From: Liolophura sinensis
Lineage: Eukaryota; Mollusca; Polyplacophora; Chitonida; Chitonidae
Length of the DNA stretch: 64,000 nt
Assembly: GCF_032854445.1 (NCBI RefSeq)
Contig: NC_088302.1
Span: 39,562,191-39,626,190, forward strand
Direction: 5' to 3'
Part shown: piece by piece, positions 42,775 through 56,100 of the stretch
Position numbering within the stretch: the stretch's first letter is position 1
Layout of the letters: each line of letters starts with the position of its first letter
Program-made: the position numbers and the translations under genes
Notes under the pieces: generated by a model
What the model was told of the DNA's origin: nothing
The model's input: only the letters and a program-made list of their open reading frames with translations
Databases searched by the model: none

Positions 42775-43790
42775 ATCTCAGAGTACCTTCGACTCGCCGA
42801 GTATGATGACACCACTCCGAGTATCTCAGAATTGTGGAGTACCACATCACATAAACAGATCTCTCTCAATGAATATTATGACGGAGCTCACAGTACCTTC
42901 GACTCACCGAGTATGATGACACCACTTCGAGTATCTCAGAACTGTGGAGTACCACATCACATAAACAGATCTCTCTCAATGAATATTATGACGGAGCTCA
43001 CAGTACCTTCGACTCACCGAGTATGATGACACCACTCCGAGTATCTCAGAATTGTGGAGTGCCACATCACATAAACTGATCTCTCTCGCTGAATACTATG
43101 ACGGAGCTCACAGTACCTTCGACTCACCGAGTATGATGACACCACTTCGAGTATCTCAGAACTGTGGAGTACCACATCACATAAACAGATCTCTCTCAAT
43201 GAATATTATGACGGAGCTCACAGTACCTTCGACTCGCCAAGTATGATGACACCACTCCGAGTATCTCAGAATTGTGGAGTACCACATCACATAAATAGAT
43301 CTCTCTCAATAAATATTATGACGGAGCTCACAGTACCTTCGACTCACCGAGTATGATGACACCACTTCGAGTATCTCAGAATTGTGGAGTGCCACATCAC
43401 ATAAACTGATCTCTCTCGCTGAATATTATGATGGAGCTCACAGTACCTCCGACTCGCCAAGTAAGATGACACCACTCCGAGTATCTCAGAATTGTGGAGT
43501 GCCACATCATATGAACAGATCTCTCTCGCTGAATATTATGACAGAGCTCAGAGTACCTTCGACTCGCCAAGTATGATGACACCACTTTGAGTATCTCAGA
43601 ATTGTGGAGTGCCACATCACATAAACTGATCTCTCTCGCTGAATATTATGACAGAGCTCAGAGTACCTCCGACTCACCAAGTGTGATGACACCGCTCAGA
43701 GCATATCAGAATCATGGAGTACCGTATCATATAAACAGGCCTTTCTTGTCAAATATGATGATGGAGCTCAAAGGATGTTCAACTTGCTGT
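42775..43790. repeat. 110-bp tandem array, about nine copies, 3' of furry
   Basis: gtaccttcgactcgccgagt recurs at 42783, 42893, 43003 and so on every 110 bp. Part of the unit (gactcgccaagtatgatgac) is shared with the 36-bp array that abuts the furry stop codon. Confidence 0.95.
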
Positions 43791-43834
43791 GTATGAGTAC
43801 GAGTAGTAGAGCAGATATAAACAGACCACTCAGA

Positions 43835-43995
43835 GCATCTCCGACTTGCCAAGAATGATGACAGATCTCAGAGCATCTGACTCGCCAAGTATGATGACAG
43901 ATCTCAGAGCATCTGACTCGCCAAGTATGATGACAGATCTCAGAGCATCTGACTCGCCGATTATGATTACAGATCTCAGAGCATTTCTGACTCGC
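43835..43995. repeat. 36-bp tandem array overlapping the furry stop codon
   Basis: Four to five copies of gactcgccaagtatgatgac plus agatctcagagcatct. The copy nearest the gene is the last coding stretch of furry ([11 protein letters not shown] and stop). Confidence 0.9.
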
Positions 43996-44154
43996 CCAGT
44001 ATGATGACAGAGCACTCAGGTTCCTCCCTTTCTTGCATGGTCTGAGATGTTGAGCTGATCTGGGACCAGACCAGCTCTAGTTGCACATGGAGGTCCATCA
44101 GCTGGCTGTGCAACTCCCCAAGGTCAAGGTCGACCTTTGTCATCACAAACACTC
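43976..44154 (-). CDS. FRY: Furry last coding exon
   Basis: [20 protein letters not shown] to [14 protein letters not shown] at 43976-43978. Its end is one unit of the 36-bp array that follows, so the C-terminus may vary with repeat number. Confidence 0.88.
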
Positions 44155-47100
44155 CTGCAACAACAACAACAACAACAACAACAGGGTGTCAATTGGTTTG
44201 TAGATAAGCAGACAACATGTTCATGTACTGATATTACATTACTCTCCAGAGAATTGAAATAAACTGAAATTGGCAATCACAAAGAGGAGCATCTTCACCT
44301 GTTGGATACATTTGTTCAGAAAACAAATCGGGCTAAGATGTCATCATCACACAACTGCCAAACTCATCTGTACTCACCTGATCGTTTATCAGCCAATCCC
44401 CGACAGTAGATATTTAGCAGAGCCACAATATCATCCTCACATCCTTGGCCAAACAGGTCTAGGGGGCAGGATGCTCTGAGGCATACAAACAATGAAGTTG
44501 GAGTTGGAGAAAATGCAAATTAAGATATCAATTCTATTAAGTTTTTTCCTTCACCATTTTGGCTTTCACAAAGGTTCATGGCAACAAAGGCCTTGAAAAC
44601 TTTTGAATTTAACTTATTTAATTAATAACATAAATATAAACCAAAAATAAATAAAAGTAACACTAGAAAACAAACAACTGTAACCAAATCTGAAACAAAA
44701 GGACCACAGTCTAATTTCAATGTACTTCTTACAGTTTTTGTCTGAAGCTCAAAATTCAATGTATACAAAGGACAAAAAAAAAAAAATTGAAATCTGTCAT
44801 AATTTGGGAGCAATAGGGTGCCTCTTCTGCCTTATCTGTGCTGTTCATTGTTCATCCTCGCCTCCGTACAATAACAATGATCAATTCTGCATGGACCCCA
44901 GTCTACATTGCATAGGAACCAGGACCCCATACCAGCTGGACAGAATTGCTAGAATCTCAGCTGTGTTGGATTACCTGTAGGCCCTGAGTAGCTGTATGGC
45001 CTTGAGGTAGCGCTCTCCGTTCAGGTACTCAGCCAGGCTGGTCAGGGCCTCCTGTCTGGACACCACCTTACTGTCCACCTGTAAAGGTGACACCTGACCG
45101 TGCTCCATCTCCCTAGCTGCCTGAGTTAGTTCAGATCGTACTACTGTCACAGGGATGGAAAAGTCAACAACCTGCCAAACCAAAACACCAATAGAGCTCT
45201 ATACTGAAGCAACTGTTTGAGTGTTTGCTTTGTGGTTTAACTTTCAACATTATAATGGTTGTAGCGGGCTGGTTCTAATGCAAACATATTTGCTGTGCTG
45301 CCTTACTGAAATGCCATGCCAAAGACACCAGATACAGTCTACTGACATTGGGCAGATGGGCCCTTATGCCGTGCATCAGAAGTACCAAGATTACAGATTT
45401 ACAAGTCTTAAGTATAACCCAACTCAGGCCTTGTCTGGAGGAATATGCCTTCCATAGTACTTCTTGAGATATAACATTATGCGGAAATCACAAACTTTGA
45501 CCTGTGAAAACCTGTCTCAGTGGTTTTAATGGACATATAGGCATGCATGGCTTCACTGACTTGGCCAAAGCCTTGGGTTTAGGTTGAATATTATGGATTT
45601 AAGTTGAATACTATCCAGTATAATCACATAAAATAATAATATGTCTTGGTCTATGTTCAATGGGAGAGAGGTCCTAACCTGTGGGGAGTTGGCGACTGTG
45701 TGGAAGACTTCCAATAACTTCATGTAATTCTCAAACAGCAGTACCAGCTGGAAGTGAAGCTTGTAAAGCCGACGACAAAGCTCCATTTTCTGTCAGAAAA
45801 AAAAAATTTAAGACAGAAAAAAAATGTAAGATAGAAAAAAAAATTTAAGATTGAAAAAAAAAAAATTTAAGATGAAAAGAAAATGATTAGGTTTTAAGAA
45901 CCAATGACTGACAACTAATGACATTTGAAGACTGAGTGAGTGAGTGCTTTTGGTTTAACATTGTACTTGCCAATTTTTCAGTAATATGACGACGAAGGAA
46001 TCTTTAGAGTGCATGTAATGTGCCTCCTTGTTGCAGGACAGATTTCCATCGCTCTTTTATCTCGTGCTGTATCACTGAGACAACTTACTGAAGGCAAGTA
46101 AGCCGCCCCGCCCAAACCATTATACTGATACGGGTCAACCAGTCGTTGCACTATTCCCTTCATGCTGAACGCCAAGCGAGGAAGTTACAAGTTCCTCTTT
46201 TAAGGTCTTAGGTGTGACCAGACCCTGGATTGACCCTGGATCTACCACCTCCTGAAGCAGACGCTCAACCAACTGTGCTATCGGGGCATTTGAAGACATA
46301 TATGTTATAGGAAAAATGCTAACGAATTCAACAGTCTAATCTTCTGGACAATGAATATATTTCAATTCGTAACATTACAAGCCTATCAAAAATGCATCTC
46401 AGGCAACCTTTAAGAAATAGAAAGAAGGAAGACAGAACAATTAGGGTTCGATGTACCTGCTCTTCTCCACAGATGGCACCACATTCTCCTAATGACTGCT
46501 GTTTGATGGAAGCCTTAATGTCATCCAGACACTGAGGAAAACAGAAAATACAGTTTTAAGGCCGTTTTGTCTCAATGGTCATTGAATTGCTTGCATTCAT
46601 CTTTAACCAGCTGTGAAAGTTCCCAAATACATTTTCTGCTCTAACCTATTATGAAAGTCCAGAAAGTAAAAGTTTGCCCATGCAGGTAGTGTCCAGGTGT
46701 GTAATGTAATTCATCAACCTTTTCACATGTTTATAAGGTGTTTACTGAAACTTAGACTGAAGGTATTATTCTGTTTAGAATGATAAAATCAGAAGCCCTG
46801 AGATCGGCTAACCTAACCAGTGTACTTTCCTCTAAAAAAATCAAATCTAAAAGTTGCATAAATGGCACTGAAAGTTGCTCTTTTATATGTGAAGATAAAG
46901 GTGAGTCTATGTACCTGTTCAACCTGGTCCTTCCTCATGGAGTATGTTTCATAGCATTCTTGTATTTCCAGAACACAGAACCTGTGTTTCTCAACCACGC
47001 GTGTACCCATTATCTGAAACAGGTATTTATTTTTCTTACTTGACTGTTGCTTAAGTGGGTACTTGAAAAAAAAAAACTTGAACATATTCGACATAAGTCA

Positions 47101-50100
47101 GATTCACAGACTGGAGGAAACTCAAGTGAACAGAGTAAACTTTGTTAGTCTTCAGACATGCTACAGATGGCCTAAAGCCACGACCAAACCAGTGAGAGCA
47201 GGATTCAAGCTCATGATCTCATTAAGTAAGGGCTGAATGGCTAAGTCTAGAACAGCCCACAGGTCTACTGCCATACTGAAAGCCCTCAGGTACAAACAGT
47301 TACCTACAATCAGTAATCAAGACCCATGATTTGACACCAGTTGGCAATACATCCGTTAGACTCGAATAACAGAGTGTTACAATGTGATGCAGACAGCAAT
47401 AAATACCCACACTGATGGACAAGTATTATCAAGAGCACCAAATAAATGAACTTACTGTTTCTGGTTCTGTGAAGACATGGGGACATTCCATCCGGTCAAT
47501 CAAAATGTTCAAAATCTGCAGTGGTCAGAGTAAAGGGGGCCTAGAGTGAAATTTTCTATCACTGACAACAACATGTATAGTTATGTATTTATTTATATTA
47601 GTTGGTGTTAAACGATGTACTCAAGAATTTACCACTTATACCATGGTGTTCTGGTTTACAAGTGGAGAGGGGAATTTATTTATTTATTTGATTGGTGATT
47701 ATGCAGTACTCAAGAATATTTCCCTTATCCGAGGGCAGCCAGCATTATGTTGGGAGGAAACCAGGCAGAGCCTTTGGGGTCATCTGCATGTTGCTGGCGA
47801 ATCTTCCCAGAGGAGCCCAGCATGAGCTGGACTCAAAATAACAGTGACCTCACTACTGGAAAACTACCAGCACACTCCTGGGGCATCCGTAGAGGAATTT
47901 CGGCCTGGCTTGTTTAGCATTACACAACAGGCATTACTACATAAGTCTTGTTGGATGCGCCGATAATCCATGCAATCATGAAAGGATATGAATTTGCCAG
48001 GCTAGGGATTTGAGGGACTCAGTCTTGCTAACATAATAACATGCTTCCTTTGTCACATTAGCCATGCGTCTTCTCAGTTCCTGAAAATTAGAAAAATTCT
48101 CATGAACTATTAATTAACAACAAATGATAACTGTATTTTCAAAATTTATTTCCACGACTAAGTTACTCATTTTGCATGACCTGAGAGTTCAAATGATCTT
48201 AGAAGATTGAATCACTTTGCATGATCTGACAGTTCAAATGATCTTAGAAGACTGACTCATTTTGCATGATCTGGCAGTTCAAATGATCTTAGAAGACTGA
48301 CTCATTTTGCATGATCTGACAGTTCAAATGATCTTAGAAGACTGATTCATTTTGCAATATCTGAGAGTTCAAATGGTCTTCAGATTTCAGCATGAATAGT
48401 AATATCTTTTGCCGTTATCTGCCTCCAAAAATACACCTTTCTTAGCCAATTTTTAGGGCGAACATATATAAGAAAATTAGTGTTCAATAACTGTTTAATT
48501 TATGGGTAAATGCAGTCATGTCTGCAATCAGCACATCATATTTACACGTGCCTCAAAAGCATCATAATCATTACCTTATAGAGACGAGGAAAGATCTGAC
48601 AGGTGCTTATTACGTTAACCGCTGTAGAGTCGGCCATAACCTTTGACACATGTGATCTCCACAAGTCTTCTACCTCATCACTCTGGACGTTGAGGAAGGC
48701 CGCAGAGAGGTGGGAGAAGTTGGGAGAGGCGGTGCTGGAGCTGAGCTCTACGATGTCCCCGTCACTGTACGAGCTGTGGAGGCTGTGACTGAGAACAGAG
48801 AAGTACACGTAGAGATATAAACACAGTGTTCTTGGTTTCAGTCTCTCACAGGTTCTACCGAAGCTTTAAAGGTGAACTGAAAATTTTTCAATTTTCAAAA
48901 ATTGTTGACCTGTACCATGTCATAGCGAAGCCCCGTTCCAAATTTCAATTCAATATGACAAACCTTTTAGAAAAAAATCATGGTCTAAAACATGAGAATT
49001 TTTTTTGGTTTTTTATTTACACCTAACAGGTATGGTAATGAAGACTTACGTGGATGTAGTAAGAGGGCTGCTGAGTAACACTGGGTTTTCCATGATGATA
49101 GAGCCAGGAGCTGGGAGGTCTTGAGGCATTCCGTCATCAGCTGGAGACTCGGAGTGTGACTGAAAGCCATTGAAAATTCATTACCCGTTTACTGCATTTG
49201 ACTCCAAAATTTTGTCCAAGATTTAGCATATAATTTTAAGTGAGAATTCTGTTAATTTTAGATAGATGTTTTGTGGTTTGTTCGGAAGGTAAGAGAACAG
49301 CTACTGGAAAAATGTAAGTTTCAGCAAAGTAACATGACCTCTTATTTGCCTCTACAAATGCATTTTTGGGGGGAGAAGATTCAGGAAAATTGGATTAAGT
49401 CTACAGGTATGGAATATATCTTTCTTGCTTTTCCTGAATTCAAATCAAGTTGCAAGATTCTAGAAGTTATAATCCCAATCAATGTCATGAAACACATGGA
49501 CCAAAACCCCTTAAGTCGTTTTTTGTTTTCATGTGGTGACATGCAATCATACTGTTGCATTTGTTTGCTAAGATAATAAATGGACAATTTCTACTGGCTG
49601 TTGGTTGCCATGGTTACCTCCTCATCTTCCGAGGTCATGCCTGCATCTTCCTCCTCAGGCTGACGCTGTCGCTCTTCGTTGCCTGCTTCGCCTCTGCGCT
49701 GCTAGTCAGAGCGGCTAAGTCGGGCACACTGCTAAAGTGAGTCCTGGTGGGCGTCTCCGGCCGATCTAGTTGACTCAGAGACTGGTGGCGATTACTCAGC
49801 GAGGAGTAGTTATAATTATCATCCTGTTGGAATAAATCCATTGTTACCTTATAATGAATTTATAGTGGTTGTTATTCAGCCAGAGTAGTTGTCATTATCA
49901 TCCTGTTGGAATAAATCCATTGTTACCTTATAATGAATTTATAGTGGTTGTTATTCAGCCAGAGTAGTTGTCATTATCATCCTGTTGGAATAAATCCATT
50001 GTTACCTTATAATGAATTTATAGTGGTTGTTATTCAGCCAGAGTAGTTGTCATTATCATCCTGTTGGAATAAATCCATTGTTACCTTATAATGAATTTAT

Positions 50101-53100
50101 AGTGGCAGTTATTCAGCCGAGTAGTTGTCATTATCATCCTGTTGGAATAAATCCATTGTTACCTTATAATGAATTTATAGTGGTTGTTATTCAGCCGGAG
50201 TAGTTGTCATTATCACCTTGATGCAAAATGCAGAAAAGCCTAAATTTCTACAAAAATTAGACTTCGTAGACTTTCAAAATATTTTAATGCAAACTCCACA
50301 ACTAAAAGCAAAACTGAAAAATTCTTTAGGCATTTCCTTTTTTTTATGTATTAATTTACTACAATTGTTTTTAAGATATGATAGTGTCCGTTACCTCATT
50401 TTCTTCAGTTCATTGAGGAAGTCAAATCTCTTGAAGACCAGAAGTTCATTTCCGCCGGTTTTCATTCAGTAGTGCATCACCTTGGAAAGGAAAAGGACAC
50501 CATAAAACCCTGACCCACCAGCAAAAGCACTTATATTTATATTAATTTCATCAAATTCATAGTCATTCCATTTTTTAAATGATAATAATTTTTTTTTAAT
50601 ATCTACCTGTAGCTTGCTCAATTCTTCTGGAACATTTTACCTAAATATAAATATAAAGTTCTGCTAAATGCTTTTCTGTATGTTTAAAAAATTCTGTGTC
50701 ATTCTGATACGACCAATCCGATTCTCTATAATAAAAACGAAAAATTAAAACATATTCTTTCATTTATTTCAATTCCTCTTATACCACTCGGAGAAATGTC
50801 TAAATTCTCTAGAAGTTCGACCACAGGCATGAGAGCATCTTTTGGCATATTACAGGAATATTACCTGATCTGGTCCAGATATATTATAATTTCTGAGAAG
50901 TTCATATGTGCCACAACCCGAACAAGACATTACAGTTTTTCTAAATGTTATGAATTCTGTATTGTTTCATATTACATCCTAAATTACTGTTCGAATATGT
51001 TGAGGATTCGGGATGAATGTGAAGGAAACAGTAAAACATGAGAAGAAATTTACTTATTTGTGTGTTGCTTAATGCTCCTAGTACTCAAGATGTTTTTCTT
51101 ATACATATTCACCGGCAGTCAGTTTTATGTGCGAATGTTATGAAAGTACACAAGGTAAAACCAACATCATTTGGCAAGTTACTGACGAATTTTCTCATGT
51201 GTAACATTTAGATATGCACACTATATTGGTGGTAGACAAGTGCCTTTTTAGGAGAATATTAGGCAGTACAAAGGACTACATGAGCCACACAGGCCGCTTA
51301 TTGTCACAAAGGTTTCATAAACATTAAGAGACGGGGAATCCACTAATTCTCTGTCCAAATCTGGGATTGAACATGCACCTTGTGATTGAAAAGCAAGCGC
51401 AACACCTCATTTCCTATAAATGTTAGGAATTATTTTTCTAAACTGCATCTAAAGCCATACTCTTTGTTGGTCAAATTTGTTGAGTATTTAAGGCAAGCGT
51501 AAAAGGAAACATTAAAATGTAAGAACAAAATAACAATCTGCGTTAACATACTAGAAATAGCATCTGTGATAGAGGCTTCCTCACTGCTTCCCGAAGCCAC
51601 GCTCTGCTGGTGGTCCAAGGTGTCGCTGGATTGGCTGAAGATGACCTAAAACAGGTGAGAAAGGTCGTCAGTGAAATAACACTAATACATATTTTTAAAT
51701 AACAGTAATATGAATGTTGAACAAATATGGAAAATAGGGATATCCTATGGTGGAACAGTGAGGGAGTATGAAACCACAATGGGTCTACTGGAACACATTG
51801 CTCTAATACAAGTACCTCTTACAGTGTATAATACTCCATATAATACAAATATGACTTTGGCCACATCTCTTACAGATGGCACATCCCACCTAACATGTTC
51901 AAACAGAGAGAAAAGAACTTTAAAATCTATCACCAAAACAATGACCAAAACTACAAAAACCATATTCCACACAAAGTTTTAATTACGGTATTTCACCTAA
52001 AGTTTGGCATTTTTCACACGACGCATTAAATTTGCTTGACTCTGACTGATTCATCCACCTTATACTTTTTCTGTGATGTTTGATTAATTTCTTGTCAGAA
52101 AAATTGAAGTATTTGCATCAAGAGTATAGTTTTGAGGCTTTTACACGATTCTGAACATACATTTTTATAGGCCAAACTTGAGGTGAAGAACAGTTTTTAT
52201 CTGGACTGATTGGCGTTTAATATCGCTAACTGAATAGAAAGTTGAAAATAAAAATAAATTTACACCGTAATTACAGAACAGACTGTCAAGATCGAGAAAA
52301 AACCCTGTCAATATCAAGCTGTTGAAAAGTTTCAGTGGTAATAGATATTGTGCCTTATTGGTGACTGTCAAGTAAAATTTCACAAATGAGAGTATGTCTG
52401 TAAAAATATTAAAATATTTTTAAAATATTACATCACACTTCCAAGTTGGCTATTTCACATACTGCTTGATGTACTTTGAGAAGAAAAATTATTTTGGTGG
52501 ACATGAACCAAACTCTACAGATCCTGAAACTAGTGTGCATCTTCTCAGCTCAACAAGGTAAGTAACTCTGGATTAGCTTGGCTGTACAAATTAAACTTTT
52601 GACTTAAAAAAAAAAAAAAAAGGAGAAGAAAGAAAAAAAGAAACACACATTCTTCATCCATGTAACATTTGGTGAGTTCAAACTGAACCTAATTTAAGGC
52701 CAAAATCAAACAATGCCATGCTCCAAAATGTCTTTTCACTTGCTAATACAAAAAAAAAAAGTATAAAAAATAACTAAACTCAATTCAGACACAACTTCAT
52801 TGGAAAGCCATTCCTAAATCATTCGCTGTTTGGTGTGTAAAAGAAGCACATATTTTAAACCGTGCAGCAAATAACAAAAAACAATAAAAGTAAAACTACT
52901 CTGATATACACTTGCATGTAACTGTACACAAACGAAAGCAGCAACTCCAAAACTGCATTGCACAACTGTCTAAGATCTGATGCTTGTTTGTTTTACACAT
53001 GAAGTGGTTAACTCGCATGTCAGACTACAGCCCTATGATAAGTGAGTGTAGACTGTCATCTCTCTGAACATAGAGATTAACTTAGGGGGCGGGGCACACA

Positions 53101-56100
53101 GCCAAACCCGCTTACCTTATTTATAGCAGTGTCCTACGCAGACAGCATGAAGAAAACAGATTACATATTGAACATGCAAGACACTACCAACAACAACAAC
53201 GCTCTCCTCTATGCTCTATATAAGGGGCGATACTGAGTAGTATTCAGGCAGCACTGTCTTTACATAATTTATGCATGTATCTCACATTTTTGAAAACTAT
53301 ATACATGTACATGTGTTTCAATGGGCCATAATTGATTTTTAGCTTAGCTAAATTGTCAAAATGAATCTTTTCCTTCCATTTTCCTTGAATTTAAAATTTC
53401 ATACCAGAACATGAAGAACTGATCTGTTTCGCCAGTATTTTATTATGACCCTTTATCCCTGTGTATAAAATTGTACCATCTAATATGCTGCTGACATATA
53501 TACAGGTTACAAGAGATTACAATGTTGCAAAGTATTGATTTATACAATTCGAAAGTATTGAGATCTTGGACAATGGAAAACAAATTTACTTGCAGCAATC
53601 GTTCAGCCAAAAGAATTTTAACCAAAAGGACAGAAACAGCCTGGATGTCATACAATAGGTACTAGAAATGGAGAACACATGTTGCAAAAATTTTCAGGGA
53701 GACAACATAGTCATTCCATAAAAAAAGAGAGTACAAAAATAAATAAATAAAAACATAAAATAAGGTTAAAAGTTCACATCACTCTGCTAAAGAAGTAATA
53801 AATAAAGGCAGGATTGTATTCAAGTAATCTTGTAACATATAACAACATAGCAGATGTCCATCAAACTATTTCAACCTTTAATATTTGGTACAGTCAGAGG
53901 GAAAAAAAGTTGCCACATTACATCATTTTCATAAATAGTTTCCTTCAATTTAGAGATTAAAGGCCAATCCAACAGGGATTTGAAAATCATCCATTTTCAC
54001 AAAAGTATAGAAAACAATGAACACAGAGGACATAAAACGATACTAAGGGAGATAGCTGTTAGATTTGTCCTTACCGATGGGCTCTTTGGCAGACCCACAC
54101 GTGGTCCATAACATGTCAGCAGATTCACCAGTCTGTCACGTGTTCTGGCCTGAAATGTGAGAATCAACGGTGTCAGTTACAGCACACATTATGACTCAGT
54201 TATAGCATATCTTGTGGTCAGTCAGGGTTCTGCCAAGAAAATGTTGAGTGGTGGGCACCCAGTGTGGAATGAGCCAGCGAGCGGCGATGAGGGTGTGTGA
54301 GGAAGGAAGCGTCCTCCTTCAAATGGAAGCAACCTTTAAAAAATTACTCATCTAACGGTTCTCTGAAAGAGCATCTGAACCACGAAAGACAAAAAGACAG
54401 CTGGAACAAAATCTGTGGAATACATCAGTAGAAATGTAGGATGCAAAATACTTTATTGGCCTACTGTACAGTGTAGACTAGTGTGTAAATTCAATGTTGT
54501 AGTTATTTTTGAAGTTGTATTTTGACACTGCCTACACTGAAGTTTGCAATGCATTTTATAGCAATGGCTCACCACTGCTTTTATTTTTTCTAACTGACCC
54601 TGGCATTGGGATTGTTTCTGTTTTTTTGGATTGCTTTGTTATTCAGAGTAGAATTGTCATGGTTCATTACTTAAGTTTGCATTTGCCACTGTGAACAGAG
54701 ATTTGTCACACATGTTGTCATGGCAACTGTTTAGTTCTGAAAAATACTGTCGCAAAGTGCATCTTTCGGCTATCTTTGGTCATTACATACTGAGTCACAA
54801 CTTCCCAGGATCCTTGTTTACCAAGAAATGTGCTGAAGGCAGTGTCGCAAACATCTGTACGTGCCACAATGTTTACGGCAATTGTGATCACTTTTGAGAG
54901 AACGGTATGATAACTGCTGATCCACTGTCCCTTCCAAGAAATATGAATAAAGCTGTCTTGATTTTGGAGTGCTGGGTGCATCAAGATTTTGTGTCTGACA
55001 CTGGGCACTCAATGCTAGTGCCAAGCACGGATGCCCATTATGGGCAGAGCCCTGGTCAGTTATAGGCCACATCATGACTCAATTACTGCATATCTTATGG
55101 TCAGTTAAAGGCCAGATCATGACTCAGTTACTATACACCTTATGGTCAGTTACAGGCCAGATTATAACTCAGTTACGGCATATCTTATGGTCAGTTACAG
55201 GCCAGATCATGACTCAGTTACACCTACATGTACCTCATAGTCAAGTACAGGACACAGGATAGTTAAATTAGTAAGTTACTCGCATCATTGTCAGTTACAG
55301 CATATCTTAAGATCAGTTATAGAAAAAATCATCATTGTTAATTCATGTCATGTTCTGTTAAATACACACGGCATGGTTTGAGAGTAAATACTGTACCTGT
55401 GAGGCTGAGGGCCTCCTCCACCCAGAGTCTGTATCTGACATATTTGCCGAAGGTTTGCGTGCCAATGCTAGGGCTGGGTTACCAGCGGAGCCATCTGCAT
55501 CTGAGGACCTGGAGTCAGCGTGAATGTATTTCCGGCCAATGTAAGGTGTCTCTGTCAAGTTCACTGTGAAATCCAAGGTCCTGCCTAAAATGAGAAATAC
55601 AAGACTATTCTGTATGTATTCAATATTGACAGTTCTGTGTAAAACACAAAGAAACTAGTAGAAAACATACTCAAATGGGACACTGCAAAAATTAACGACT
55701 GAAGAGCAATGTATAGTACCACTCACACAAGGATGTATAGAGGAAGTACCTGACACCTTACCTGGAAGTTCCTTCTTGAAATAAACCTCTGCTTCAGCAA
55801 AGGAGGTGTGTGCCATCATCAGGGGACTTAACTCACTGCTGATACTAGCACTCATAGAGGGAGGGGCAGCAGTCAGGGTGGAAGAACGGGTCACAGCTAA
55901 TTTTAAAATCTTCAAGGCATCTCTGGAATGGGAACCCTGAAAAAACAAAAAAAATAGAAGATTTAAAATGTTTCTACTAGCTACATACTTACAGACGAAT
56001 CTAAATGCTTTGTTAGGTATTCAAATAAAGATACAATGTATATGTCCTCCTTCCCACAAACTCCTTTAGTATTGAGAAACACACCCACATGAACTGGGTG

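Noticed and set aside
42775-43990. CRISPR array
   Set aside because: Contiguous tandem repeats without unique spacers, in a eukaryotic genome.
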